From: JBJKRF01 sp046704785
GTDB lineage: Bacteria > Chloroflexota > Anaerolineae > Anaerolineales > Villigracilaceae
Length of the DNA: 46,654 nt
Assembly (NCBI GenBank): GCA_046704785.1
Contig: JBJKRF010000042.1
Location: forward strand, 1-46,654
Reading direction: 5' to 3'
Part shown: one piece after another, positions 15,700-23,592 of the stretch
Numbering within the stretch: the first letter of the stretch is position 1
How the letters are laid out: each line of letters begins with the position of its first letter
Translations under genes and position numbers: made by a program
The notes under the pieces: model-generated
What the model saw: only the letters and a program-made list of their open reading frames with translations
What the model was told of the DNA's origin: nothing
The model's database searches: none

Positions 15700-16746
15700 A
15701 TGCGCTGGATCACCCGAATTCTGGCTTTTCTATTGACGATTTTGTTCGTCCTGACCGCCGTCCTGTCGCTGGTACTGTTCAATGTGGAGCAACAGGCCTT
15801 CCAGGCCGCGACCTACGAACAGGCCCTTCAAGATGGCAACCTGTACAGCCGCGTGCCGCAGGTGTTGGCTGCCACCCTCTCGAACCGCCTGTCCCTATCT
15901 GGAAGCGCCGGTCAGTCGCTTCCCTTCCAGTCTCTGACAGTGGACGAGTGGACAACCCTGTTGACTTCGCTGTTGCCCCCGCAGGACATCCGCACGATGA
16001 CGGAGTCGACGCTCGACCAACTCTTCAGCTATTTGAACGGGAAAAGCACCCAGGTAACAGTCTCGCTCATACCCATCAAGCAAAATTTGGCGCAAAACGG
16101 CTTCACCGTCGTGCAGGAGTTTCTACAGACCCAACCAGACTGCACGCCCAGCCAGGTGCTCGACATGGGAGCCGCGGTGCTGGCCGGGAAAGACCCTTTT
16201 GCAAATGCCCAGGTGCTCTGCAATCCGCCCTTGAACCTGCTGGCGCTGGTAAAGCCCCAGGTCGAGGCCGCCACCAAGCTGGAAGCGGACGTCATCCCCG
16301 ACAGCCTGCCGCTGCACTTGCCCCCACAGTCCAGACTCCAATCGTTGAAGAACGCCCGCCTGCTCATGCACCTTAGCCCGCTGCTTCCACTGGGATTACT
16401 CCTGGCTGTGACGTTACTGGCCGTCCGTTCGCTGCGCGACTGGTTGGCCTGGTGGGGCGCGGGCTTCCTGTTCACCGGCGGAATCGGCGTCGGGTTGTAT
16501 TACCTGGCGATCCCGCTCTTCCAGTTTCTCTTCAAAGCGCTCCTGCTGACGCAGGTGGGATCACAGCTTTCGGGGATTACCATCGACTTTTTAAGCGACC
16601 TGATCTCCGTCGTCACCCGCAGCTTGCTGGGCGCGATGGGCGGCGAGTCGCTTCTGCTCCTGGCGGCAGGCTTGTTGATGATCGTCGTCCGCTACCTGCT
16701 GCCCGGCCCCCAGGTCGATCCGGCGCAAGGCTTGCTCGTCCCCTGA
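15700..16746 (+). CDS. integral membrane protein of unknown function
   Basis: 348 residues. A first membrane segment (ILAFLLTILFVLTAVLSLVLF) leads into an extracytoplasmic region of ~200 residues, then three or four further hydrophobic segments (LLPLGLLLAVTLLAV, GAGFLFTGGIGVGLYYLAIPL, SLLLLAAGLLMIVVRYLL). I recognise no family; similar hypothetical membrane proteins with a YxRvPqvLa-like segment after the first helix seem common in Chloroflexota. Start four bases after the deaminase-CYTH stop suggests co-transcription. Ends with a hairpin region and a terminator at 16943. Confidence 0.7.
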   Translation: MRWITRILAFLLTILFVLTAVLSLVLFNVEQQAFQAATYEQALQDGNLYSRVPQVLAATLSNRLSLSGSAGQSLPFQSLTVDEWTTLLTSLLPPQDIRTMTESTLDQLFSYLNGKSTQVTVSLIPIKQNLAQNGFTVVQEFLQTQPDCTPSQVLDMGAAVLAGKDPFANAQVLCNPPLNLLALVKPQVEAATKLEADVIPDSLPLHLPPQSRLQSLKNARLLMHLSPLLPLGLLLAVTLLAVRSLRDWLAWWGAGFLFTGGIGVGLYYLAIPLFQFLFKALLLTQVGSQLSGITIDFLSDLISVVTRSLLGAMGGESLLLLAAGLLMIVVRYLLPGPQVDPAQGLLVP

Positions 16747-16816
16747 GACAGGGTTTTCACAAGAAATGCGAGCCGCCGCTTTTCGGCCGTGTGGCAGTCT
16801 CCTGACACGCCAGAAG

Positions 16817-16853
16817 ATTGCTTCACCCCGCAAAGAACGCGGGGTGAAGCAAT
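16817..16853. repeat. 15-bp perfect inverted repeat
   Basis: ATTGCTTCACCCCGC at 16817-16831 and its exact complement at 16839-16853 enclose AAAGAAC. No T-run follows on either side, so it is more likely an mRNA-stabilising hairpin or a protein site than a terminator. Confidence 0.6.
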
Positions 16854-16942
16854 GACAACATCATGGAGGAGATAGACTGTCAAGCTACTTTGTAAAAACC
16901 CTGATCCCCTGGCACCCAGGGAACCCAGCGAATGATTTCCGT

Positions 16943-16973
16943 AAAACGGGCCTTGCGCAGGCCCGTTTTTTCT
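16943..16973 (+). terminator. intrinsic terminator
   Basis: AAAACGGGCC (16943-16952) pairs with 16960-16969 around a 7-base loop. The T-run continues to 16971, followed by CTT. It ends transcription from the deaminase/membrane-protein unit. Confidence 0.8.
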
Positions 16974-17069
16974 TATCCGGTGCCAGCTTTTCTCGTTGCA
17001 ACAAAACCGGGCGCAAACGGGTATAGAGAATATGCACACAAAAATTACCGGATTCATCAAGAGAAAACC

Positions 17070-18245
17070 ATGGGGCCCAAAATGAAACGTTCCCTGCTCG
17101 CCTTGCTCGTCTTGGCGCTTGCCGCCCTCGCCTGCGGCGGACAAGCTGCCGTCACGCCCACGCCCGGCAGTACACCCACGCCTTTTCCCACGCCCGACGC
17201 CTCGGCCTTTAAATCCGGCAAGACACGCTACGGATTCTTCCCATCGCCCCCCAAGATTTCACTGGACAGCGTTTTGCAGCTCTACAAAGACCTGGGAGAC
17301 CATGCCGACTTCATCCTGGTTCAACAAACCGTCCCCTGGGCAGACTTCGTAGATAGCGTGGACGGCCAGTCGAAATCGCGCACCGACCTGACCAACCAGG
17401 TCACGCTGGCGCTCCAAAACCACTTGCAGTATATCTTCGTCGTCGACGGCCTGGATGGACTCAACCGCCGCAACTTCCAGGGCCTGCCGTCTGGCTGGCA
17501 AGCCAGCTTCGCCGACCCTAAAGTCAGAAGCGCCTACAAAAACTACACGCTCTGGATCGTGCGCCACTTCCATCCGCATTACCTGGGCCTGGCCTCCGAG
17601 ATCAACACCTACATGGACGTCCACCCCGACGACGCGCCGAACTTCCTCAGCCTCTACAACGAAATTTACCAGGCAGTCAAAGCCGAAGCGCCCGACACAC
17701 AAATCTTCGTCACCTTTCAGTGGGAAGAATTGAACAACCTGATGCCGCAGATCGCCAACGGACGCCAGCCTTATCACATCAATTGGGACGAAGTGGAAGC
17801 TTTCGAACCGAACTTGGATGTGTGGGTGATCTCGACCTACCCGTTCGTCGCCTTCAAATCGGGAGACGACATCCCCGCCGACTACTATACGCCGCTGCTC
17901 GACGAAACCCATCGAGATGCGCATGGCGGCATCCCGAAACCGCTGGCCATCGGGGAAGGCGGCTATACCTCCCAACCGACCGGCTCCACCCAGGGCACCC
18001 CTGCCGACCAGGTTGCCTACCTGAACGCAATCCACAAACAGATTGGGTCTCATCTGGTCTTCTGGACCTACCTGTTGTTCAACGACCTCGACATGAATTC
18101 CTATTCCTGGTTTTTTCTGACCAGCGGTGCCAATGTGCTCGACGTGTTTACGCTGGGCATGTTCACCTCGGTCGGGCTTCGTAACGCCGACGGCACGCCC
18201 AAACCTGCCCTGGACGTATGGGACTCCTTCCGGAAGGGAAAATGA
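17070..18245 (+). CDS. glycoside-hydrolase-like TIM-barrel lipoprotein
   Basis: 391 residues. Signal with lipobox (LLALLVLALAALAC) and a Thr/Pro linker (TPTPGSTPTPFPTP), then a domain with clan GH-A features: a Glu after strand 4 in LGLASEINTYMD and a second candidate Glu in LAIGEGGYTS, where acid/base and nucleophile are expected. A sugar-polymer hydrolase acting at the cell surface is likely, but I cannot name the GH family. ATG at 17070 and 17082 are both possible; neither has a strong Shine-Dalgarno. The next lipoprotein gene starts four bases after the stop. Confidence 0.65.
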   Translation: MGPKMKRSLLALLVLALAALACGGQAAVTPTPGSTPTPFPTPDASAFKSGKTRYGFFPSPPKISLDSVLQLYKDLGDHADFILVQQTVPWADFVDSVDGQSKSRTDLTNQVTLALQNHLQYIFVVDGLDGLNRRNFQGLPSGWQASFADPKVRSAYKNYTLWIVRHFHPHYLGLASEINTYMDVHPDDAPNFLSLYNEIYQAVKAEAPDTQIFVTFQWEELNNLMPQIANGRQPYHINWDEVEAFEPNLDVWVISTYPFVAFKSGDDIPADYYTPLLDETHRDAHGGIPKPLAIGEGGYTSQPTGSTQGTPADQVAYLNAIHKQIGSHLVFWTYLLFNDLDMNSYSWFFLTSGANVLDVFTLGMFTSVGLRNADGTPKPALDVWDSFRKGK

Positions 18246-18249
18246 GCGG

Positions 18250-19476
18250 GTGAAAAAACTGTGGCTGTCCGTAACGCTCGTTCTGCTGCTGATCACCTGC
18301 GCCTGCCAGCGCAAAAAAAAGCCCACCCCAACGGAAACCCTTCCGGCGGCGACGGGAGCGACTTCCCAACTGTGGGCTCTGACGCGCGGCGGCCCGAAAA
18401 GCGACCAGGCCTGGGGCGTAGACGTCGATCCGCAGGGGAACGTTTATCTGGCAGCGTATGAACAGAAGCCTGGCGATTTGTTCACAGACATAGCCGTCTA
18501 CAAATTTTCAGCGTCGGGGCAGCAGCTTTGGCGCATCAACTGGGGTGGGAAGTACGAAGACAAAGCTTTTATCGTCAAAGCTGACGGAGACACCGTCTAC
18601 GTCGGCGGGCTGACCCAATTATCCGCCAATCCCGCCGACGCGCAGATGGTTGTCCTGGCTCTGGATGCCAGCGACGGGCGCCAACAATGGCAGTTCACCT
18701 GGGGCCAGGGCGTCGGCTACCAGGAAGTGGACGGCCTGACAGCCGACGGCAACGCCATTTACGTCTCGGGCTGGACGACCAGCGCGAAAACCGGCAACGA
18801 CCTCGCCCTGCTCAAACTCGATCGCCAGGGTCACTTGCTCTGGAAGAGCATCTGGGGCACCCCGGCTTTCGACGAGGCTGACGGCCACATGGTCGTGGAC
18901 GACAATTTTATCTACTTGAGTGGGCGCATCGACGCCACCAATATCCTGCTGGGCGGCGACGCCCTGATTGCCAAATTCTCCAAACAAACAGGACAATATA
19001 TCAGCCACGTGACCTGGGGCGGCGCATTCTTCGACGATGCGCTGGGCCTGACCAGCGATGGGAACGCTCTCTACGCCGTTGGCCTGACTTCCAGCAAGGG
19101 CAACAACGGGCAGATTTTCGTCCTGAAACTGGACAAGGAACTGCATATTTTGTGGGAGCAAGTGTGGGGCGGGGCCCAGGGCGAAGCCGCCCGCGCCATC
19201 GCCGTTGGCCCAGACGGCAATCTTTACGTCGCCGGGAAGACGGAAAGCTACGGCGCCGGCAAGAACGATATCGTGCTGCTATCATTCGACCCGCAGGGAA
19301 AGCTACGCTGGTACCGCACCTGGGGCGGCCCGCAAGACGATTCATCTCACGATCTGGTCATCGACGGGGATTTTATCTACATCGCCGGGGAAACGAACAG
19401 TTTCGGGCAGGGGCAGAACGACGACCTGCTACTCAAGGTCAATCGCGTCACGGGACAGTTCCCGCCCACGCCATAG
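18250..19476 (+). CDS. beta-propeller-repeat lipoprotein
   Basis: 408 residues from a GTG at 18250. Signal and lipobox (LVLLLITCAC), then about seven repeats of ~50 residues with the pattern W-x-x-x-W/WGG...D, G..D..G.IYV.G.T, LLK.D..G (for example LWRINWGGKYEDKAF, YVSGWTTSAKTGNDLALLKL, YVAGKTESYGAGKNDIVLL). This is the SBBP-type beta-propeller common in surface proteins that bind ligands or scaffolds. The frame is open upstream, but only the GTG start gives a signal peptide, four bases after the previous stop. Function beyond binding is unknown. Confidence 0.75.
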   Translation: MKKLWLSVTLVLLLITCACQRKKKPTPTETLPAATGATSQLWALTRGGPKSDQAWGVDVDPQGNVYLAAYEQKPGDLFTDIAVYKFSASGQQLWRINWGGKYEDKAFIVKADGDTVYVGGLTQLSANPADAQMVVLALDASDGRQQWQFTWGQGVGYQEVDGLTADGNAIYVSGWTTSAKTGNDLALLKLDRQGHLLWKSIWGTPAFDEADGHMVVDDNFIYLSGRIDATNILLGGDALIAKFSKQTGQYISHVTWGGAFFDDALGLTSDGNALYAVGLTSSKGNNGQIFVLKLDKELHILWEQVWGGAQGEAARAIAVGPDGNLYVAGKTESYGAGKNDIVLLSFDPQGKLRWYRTWGGPQDDSSHDLVIDGDFIYIAGETNSFGQGQNDDLLLKVNRVTGQFPPTP

Positions 19477-19489
19477 ACGAAGATTCTTC

Positions 19490-19506
19490 GGTTCTTTGGG
19501 ATTTCC
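19490..19506 (+). repeat. core of the GGTTCT-GGATTTCC dispersed repeat
   Basis: GGTTCTTTGGGATTTCC differs by one base from the first 17 bases of the copy at 39596-39645. The downstream part of the repeat is not recognisable here. Confidence 0.5.
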
Positions 19507-19580
19507 TCGCGCCGCCTATACCCACAAATCGGCTTCATCCCGCAGATTCTCCATGAATCGATTCTTCCCACAGCCATCGT

Positions 19581-19617
19581 AGAACGCCCGTGAGGGATAT
19601 AACTAAAGCGGCGTTCT
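19581..19617. repeat. inverted repeat at the end of mltG
   Basis: AGAACGCC at 19581-19588 and GGCGTTCT at 19610-19617 flank a 21-base loop between the convergent propeller-lipoprotein and mltG genes. There is no T-run, so a terminator role is weakly supported. Confidence 0.35.
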
Positions 19618-20741
19618 CAGGGACAGGCTTTTTCCAAATGTTGTTCGAAGGTCTCGGAGAAATTATGCAGGCCGGAACCGTCGCAGCGCGCCCGAAAGTA
19701 GTAATACGGCGTCTGCGCCGGATACGCCACCGCCTGCAACGCCCCCAGTGACGGATTGTCGATCGGGCCCGGCGGCAGGCCGTTATGCCGGTAAGTGTTA
19801 TACGGCGAATCAACCTGCAGGTCGTCCGCGGTCAGCGGTGACGGCCACCAAGTCTTTCCCGCCGTTCCGAGGCCGAGGGCGTACTGCACCGTTGGGTCAG
19901 CCTCCAACGGCATGCTGGCTTTAATCCGATTCAGAAACACCGAAGCGATGATGGGTTGCTCGTCCGAGACAACCGCCTCGCGCTGGACGATGGAGGCCAG
20001 GGTCACTGCCTGGTAAACCGTCAGGCCCTGGCGGGAAAAACCGTTGCGCAGGTCGGGCGTCAGCGCCAACGCAAAATTCCGCAACAGGAAAGTAACCAAC
20101 TGGTCGGTCTGGATGGCGCGCGGCAGCGTATACTCGCCGGGCAACAGGAAGCCCTCCGCCGAAGCGGTGGCGGGTAAAAAGTCGAGGCCGGCCTGCGGAT
20201 TCCGGGCAACGGCGAGAAAAGCGTCGGGAGATGCGTCCAGGCCGGAGGTTGGCAAGGAGGCTGCAATTTCCTCCATCCGCCAACCGGCCAGAACAGTAAA
20301 CTTGACCTGGGTGGGTGTGGCGTCCTGCAAGCGTTGCGCGATCTGTATCCCTGAAAGCGCCGGGCTGAGCGTAAAATTCCCGGCCTGGATGCCGATGTCC
20401 ATGCCGGTATAGACGAGGTAAGCGCGAAAGGCCCCGGCGCTGCGAATCAGGTGTTGGGCCTCCAGGCGCGAGGCGACCGAGGCGGCGCTGTCGCCCGCCT
20501 GGACGCTGAAGGACTGCTCGGCTCCCGTCGGGTCGACCGGGCTGGTAATCAGGCCGTCGTACCACAGCAACAGGGCCGAATATTGCACGCGTTGCAGCGG
20601 GTTGAGTGTATCGCTGTATGGGCCGTATTTGCGCAGGGCGGCCAGGGGCAGCCCCCAAAATATAGCCACCAGCAAGCCGACCAGGACGACCGGCACAAGG
20701 ATACAACCGTAGGGGATATAGTAACGGCGTCGTCTACGCAT
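19617..20741 (-). CDS. mltG: endolytic murein transglycosylase MltG
   Basis: 374 residues. One N-terminal membrane helix (YGCILVPVVLVGLLVAIFWGLPL), a LysM-like/YceG N-domain (FSVQAGDSAASVASRLEAQHLI), then the catalytic domain with Glu in LASIVQREA, and the family motifs FLLPGEYTLP, IASVFLNRI, DPTVQYALG and SPYNTYRHNGLPPGPIDNPSLGAL. MltG cuts nascent glycan strands at the membrane to end polymerisation. It starts one base after the ruvX stop, an arrangement also seen in other phyla. Confidence 0.95.
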   Translation of the reverse strand: MRRRRRYYIPYGCILVPVVLVGLLVAIFWGLPLAALRKYGPYSDTLNPLQRVQYSALLLWYDGLITSPVDPTGAEQSFSVQAGDSAASVASRLEAQHLIRSAGAFRAYLVYTGMDIGIQAGNFTLSPALSGIQIAQRLQDATPTQVKFTVLAGWRMEEIAASLPTSGLDASPDAFLAVARNPQAGLDFLPATASAEGFLLPGEYTLPRAIQTDQLVTFLLRNFALALTPDLRNGFSRQGLTVYQAVTLASIVQREAVVSDEQPIIASVFLNRIKASMPLEADPTVQYALGLGTAGKTWWPSPLTADDLQVDSPYNTYRHNGLPPGPIDNPSLGALQAVAYPAQTPYYYFRARCDGSGLHNFSETFEQHLEKACP

Positions 20742-20742
20742 A

Positions 20743-21162
20743 TCAGGATTGTCGCACGTCGAGATAATTTTGCAGCAGCACGGCGGCGGCCACTTCGTCC
20801 AGGTGGCCGGAGCGCTTCTTGCGGCTCACGCCCATCTCCAGGCGCAGAGCGCGAGCGTCCTGCGTGGTCAGGCTCTCGTCCCACAGTTCGACGGGGAGTT
20901 CGCACTGCGCGCGCAGGGCCTCGGCAAAGCGGACGGCGCGCCGCCCGGCCAGATTGGGCTGGCCGGTTTCGTCATACGAAACGCCGACGATGATCTGCGC
21001 AACCTGCTCGTCATGGGCAATGGCAGCCACCTGGGCTGCGTCGAGGGGCCGCGAGACGTGGCGGATGACGCACAGGGCGCGCGCCAGACTGCCGGTGGGA
21101 TCGCTGATCGCCAGCCCAATGCGCTTCTCGCCATGATCGACGGCCAGGACGCGCCCACTCAT
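20743..21162 (-). CDS. ruvX: RuvX/YqgF pre-16S rRNA nuclease or Holliday-junction-resolvase-like
   Basis: 139 residues. RNase-H-fold motifs: RVLAVDHGEKRIGLAISD with the first Asp, LWDESLTTQDA, and DEVAAAVLLQNYLD with the closing acidic residue. YqgF proteins process the 5' end of 16S rRNA in E. coli and were earlier proposed as Holliday-junction resolvases. The start at 21162 begins the domain and overlaps the stop of the upstream baseplate-J-like gene by 4 bases (ATGA), so translation is coupled. Confidence 0.92.
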   Translation of the reverse strand: MSGRVLAVDHGEKRIGLAISDPTGSLARALCVIRHVSRPLDAAQVAAIAHDEQVAQIIVGVSYDETGQPNLAGRRAVRFAEALRAQCELPVELWDESLTTQDARALRLEMGVSRKKRSGHLDEVAAAVLLQNYLDVRQS

Positions 21163-22649
21163 CCCGTCACCGTGATGCGAAACGGCAGGTATGGCAGCCA
21201 CGGCCACCAAAAAGGCCGGATGGCAATCTGCGGGGCATCCTGCAGACTGTAGGCCTGGGTCAGGCGTTGGGCCGCCGCGCCGCTGGTTTGGCCCTGCACC
21301 AGTCCGATCACCTGAAATGGACTTACCTGGGCATGAACCTGGCGTTCGGCTTTCATGCGCCAGCGCGTCACGCCGTTGGGGCCAGAAAACAGGGAACTAT
21401 CCGAAGTGAGCTGCAAAGAACCGGGCTGCGGCACCTCGTCGGCAGGCAGCGAGGCGTCCAGCGCCAGGTTGGCAAGTTCCTGCAAATCCTGCGCCGCCGC
21501 ATACGAAGCGCTGAACTGCACGCGCAGCAGCAAGGTCAATTCTTTTCCCGGTTGCCCACTCGGCGGCGTATAGGTCTCTTCCAACACTTTGTCGGTCTGC
21601 AAAGTGGAAGGGAAGAAGATGTCGCCGCTGGTGAGTTTTCCGGGCAACTGCACGCGCGCCTGGTCTTCCAGCTTCGACATCAGGCTGGCGCGCAGGTCCT
21701 TGCGATCTTGCGCGCTGGGCGCGGCGTTGACGCGGTCTGCGCCGCCGCTGGTGGCCGCCGGGTTGGTGACAGAGAGTTGCAGCCCCAGGGGACTCTGAAA
21801 GCTCGTGATCGCGCCGGCATCGACGTTTCCGCCTGCGCCGCCCAGAACGGCCAGCACACCCACGTTGGCGGCCTGCCGCGCCCCGGCGGAGACCTTCGCT
21901 GCCTCGGTCGTGGCGAATTCAACCGGCGGCGTACCTCCCGTCAGCAGGATCGTCCCGGCAGGAACGGAGACCGCCGCATTGGTCAGATTGCTGAATTCGA
22001 CGGTTCCACGCGCCCGGTCGCCGGCGGCATCTATCTGCCCGGTAACGGGTACCGTGCCCGACAGTTCCAACGTCACGCTGACGCTGCGCGCGGGCAGCGT
22101 CCCGGAGACGTTCACATGCGTCACATCCGGTTCGGCGCTGACGGGCAGCACCAGGCTTTGGGTCTGCAATGGGGGATCGAGTTTAACGTCGGCAGAGGGG
22201 ACGAACACCAGCATGATCGCCAATACGCTGAGCACAGCCGCCGCAAAGAGGGCGAAGCGGGCTTCGGGTAACTCGGTAAAGGGCAGCAGTTCCGCGGGCG
22301 GCAAGGCGGCCCGCAGAGCGCGCAAGTCCAGGCGAGGTCTGCGCCGTCGCAAGGCCAACGACTCGGCCACCGGCCAATCCGTATGCTGCGCCTCACTGCT
22401 GGTCTTGAAAACGGGAATGCCCAGACGGTGCGCCGCCGCACGAATCTCGCGGTCGCGCGTGACCAGGCCGAGTTCGGTCCCCAGAGTGGCAGCGTTGCGT
22501 CGCAATAGAACCAGGTCCAGGGGGCGCACGTCCACCTGCCCACGGCGCGGCCAGGCCAACAGGATACGCGGCGCCTTGGCCCAGGCCAGTTTGTCGCGGA
22601 TCGAGATGACATCGTCGTGTCCCTGGAGTTGAACGATCTGTGTTTTCAT
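21159..22649 (-). CDS. baseplate-J/gp47-like membrane protein
   Basis: 496 residues. Residues ~1-95 form a cytoplasmic alpha/beta domain (DDVISIRDKLAWAKAPRILL, LVTRDREIRAAAHRLGIPVF). One membrane helix follows (FALFAAAVLSVLAIMLVFV), then an extracytoplasmic part with the baseplate-J signature: RARGTVEFSNLTNAAVSVPAGTI, FATTEAAKVSAG, GGAGGNVDAGAI. In phage the domain builds the tail baseplate, but here there are no phage genes and the gene is coupled to ruvX and mltG, so it is a cellular envelope protein of unknown job. ATG at 22649 is preferred over the TTG at 22658. TATAAT lies eight bases upstream of the ATG, suggesting a nearly leaderless message. Confidence 0.8.
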   Translation of the reverse strand: MKTQIVQLQGHDDVISIRDKLAWAKAPRILLAWPRRGQVDVRPLDLVLLRRNAATLGTELGLVTRDREIRAAAHRLGIPVFKTSSEAQHTDWPVAESLALRRRRPRLDLRALRAALPPAELLPFTELPEARFALFAAAVLSVLAIMLVFVPSADVKLDPPLQTQSLVLPVSAEPDVTHVNVSGTLPARSVSVTLELSGTVPVTGQIDAAGDRARGTVEFSNLTNAAVSVPAGTILLTGGTPPVEFATTEAAKVSAGARQAANVGVLAVLGGAGGNVDAGAITSFQSPLGLQLSVTNPAATSGGADRVNAAPSAQDRKDLRASLMSKLEDQARVQLPGKLTSGDIFFPSTLQTDKVLEETYTPPSGQPGKELTLLLRVQFSASYAAAQDLQELANLALDASLPADEVPQPGSLQLTSDSSLFSGPNGVTRWRMKAERQVHAQVSPFQVIGLVQGQTSGAAAQRLTQAYSLQDAPQIAIRPFWWPWLPYLPFRITVTG

Positions 22650-22657
22650 CCCCCGCA

Positions 22658-22663
22658 ATTATA
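22658..22663 (-). promoter_or_regulatory. putative -10 close to the ATG of the baseplate-J-like gene
   Basis: On the minus strand TATAAT reads from 22663 to 22658, eight bases before the ATG at 22649. No -35 at the standard distance. If used, transcription would start within a base or two of the ATG. Confidence 0.4.
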
Positions 22664-22688
22664 CCCATCGTGGCACAAGTTGGGCCGG

Positions 22689-22715
22689 AAAAGGGACGGG
22701 CTCTCCCGTCCCTTT
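22689..22715 (-). terminator. terminator after the 22752-23297 lipoprotein gene
   Basis: AAAGGGACGGG at 22690-22700 and CCCGTCCCTTT at 22705-22715 form an 11-bp stem with a 4-base loop. On the minus strand the stem ends in four T (the last at 22689), which is a short tract. Confidence 0.6.
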
Positions 22716-22751
22716 AGCAAAGAGTTCCCCAAGGGTCAGACGGAAGTCGCT

Positions 22752-23297
22752 TTACGTTTTGACGATCATCACCAGGGTAACATCTCCCTGCGGATACAGC
22801 GTAATGGTCAACAGCGACTGGTCGCTATCGTTGCTATACGTGAGCAGAGTCGACTGCTCCTGCCCCGGTTCCACGGCCAACGACTGGAAACCCAGCTTCG
22901 ACAACTGCTGGTCGTAATAAGCGTGCACTTCGTCTGGCGTGGCCTGGATTGTGAAACGGTAGGAATAGCTATCCTGGCTGCCAGACAATGCGCCCGGCAT
23001 GATGGGAATACCGCCCCAGTCCACCGAGGGGCTGCCGGCCGGTAGCAATGCCGTAATGACATCCGGTGATGAGGCCGGGGCCGGTGTGCCTGCCACAGCC
23101 GCAGTCGCAGCAACAGGAGCCAGAGTCACGGCCTCGGTCAAGGCCGGTAAAGGCGCCAGCGTAACCGCCGGTGCTTCTGTCACTACTGGCGGCAACGTCA
23201 CCACGGCTGCCGTCACAACGGGAACGGGGGTGCCAGAACAGGCTGCCAGCAAAACAGCGCTCGCCAGAGAGAAAAGTACAGCAAAACGTTTGGACAT
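22752..23297 (-). CDS. Thr/Pro-linker lipoprotein, unknown function
   Basis: 181 residues. Signal and lipobox (FSLASAVLLAACSG), a long Ala/Thr/Pro/Val-rich linker (~25-90), then a ~85-residue domain beginning GGIPIMPGALSG and containing a YRFTIQATPDEVHAYYDQQLSKLGF segment (compression of a polypeptide into the pattern D-V-x-x-Y-Y-x-x-x-L-x-x-x-G-F). The same kind of domain appears in the neighbouring gene at 23589, so the two are probably diverged paralogues. GACGAGG precedes the ATG by five bases. Likely surface-exposed; no enzymatic motif is visible. Confidence 0.75.
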   Translation of the reverse strand: MSKRFAVLFSLASAVLLAACSGTPVPVVTAAVVTLPPVVTEAPAVTLAPLPALTEAVTLAPVAATAAVAGTPAPASSPDVITALLPAGSPSVDWGGIPIMPGALSGSQDSYSYRFTIQATPDEVHAYYDQQLSKLGFQSLAVEPGQEQSTLLTYSNDSDQSLLTITLYPQGDVTLVMIVKT

Positions 23298-23493
23298 AGT
23301 ACCTCGTCGAGAAAAGTCCAGAATTCAGATTTCGGCAGGTATTGTACTGTTCATCCGCAAAGTTGGGGGGCAGTCTACACACATCTCCACAATTGGCGCC
23401 AAGAAGACAAAAACGCTCAATCATTCGGCGCACCGAAACGAAAAGACCCCGGTGAGCGAGTCGCCGGGGCAGAATCCACGAGGGAAATCAGGG
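23298..23493. other. intergenic region with a terminator of the upstream lipoprotein gene
   Basis: CCCCGGTGA at 23447-23455 pairs with TCGCCGGGG at 23461-23469 (9 bp with one G-U). On the minus strand it is followed by TCTTTTC. This is probably the terminator of the 23589-24197 gene, now separated from it by the element at 23494-23592. No clear promoter for the 23297 gene is seen apart from TACAAT at 23341-23346. Confidence 0.5.
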
Positions 23494-23592
23494 CTAGTAC
23501 CGCAACTTCCTTAAGTTGCAGGGTTGCATTCTGAATTTCTTCCCTGAAAAATAGGTCTTGCGCTCTCCACTTTCATAAAGTTGCGGCACTAG
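23494..23592. mobile_element. 99-bp MITE-like element with CTAG ends
   Basis: Bounded by CTAGTACCGCAACTT on the left and, in inverted orientation, CTAGTGCCGCAACTT on the right (14 of 15 identical). It encodes nothing. It is homologous end to end, in opposite orientation, to the element at 46301-46435: TACCGCAACTTCCTTAA, a TTG.AGG.TTGC.TTCTG segment and CTTGCGC/CTCCAC are shared. CTAG at both edges may be a target duplication (YTAR-type, as with IS5-like transposases). Its right end provides the TAG stop of the lipoprotein gene 23589-24197. Confidence 0.7.

Larger units (their letters stand above)
16747..17069. other. 323-base intergenic region with two hairpins
   Basis: No gene is supported. 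It contains a perfect 15-bp stem without T-tract (16817-16831 with 16839-16853, 7-base loop) and the intrinsic terminator at 16943-16973. The remaining ~100 bases before the next gene show no clear promoter. Confidence 0.6.

Noticed and set aside
17259..18326. 355-residue minus-strand ORF opposite the GH-like lipoprotein
   Set aside because: It is antisense to two lipoprotein genes with signal peptides and lipoboxes; the peptide has no recognisable domain.
21267..22271. 334-residue plus-strand ORF opposite the baseplate-J-like gene
   Set aside because: Antisense shadow: the minus frame has the domain signature, a membrane helix and a 4-base overlap with ruvX.
21159..22649. Prophage remnant, because of the baseplate-J-like domain
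   Set aside because: No other phage gene, integrase or attachment site is present, and the gene is translationally coupled to housekeeping ruvX.
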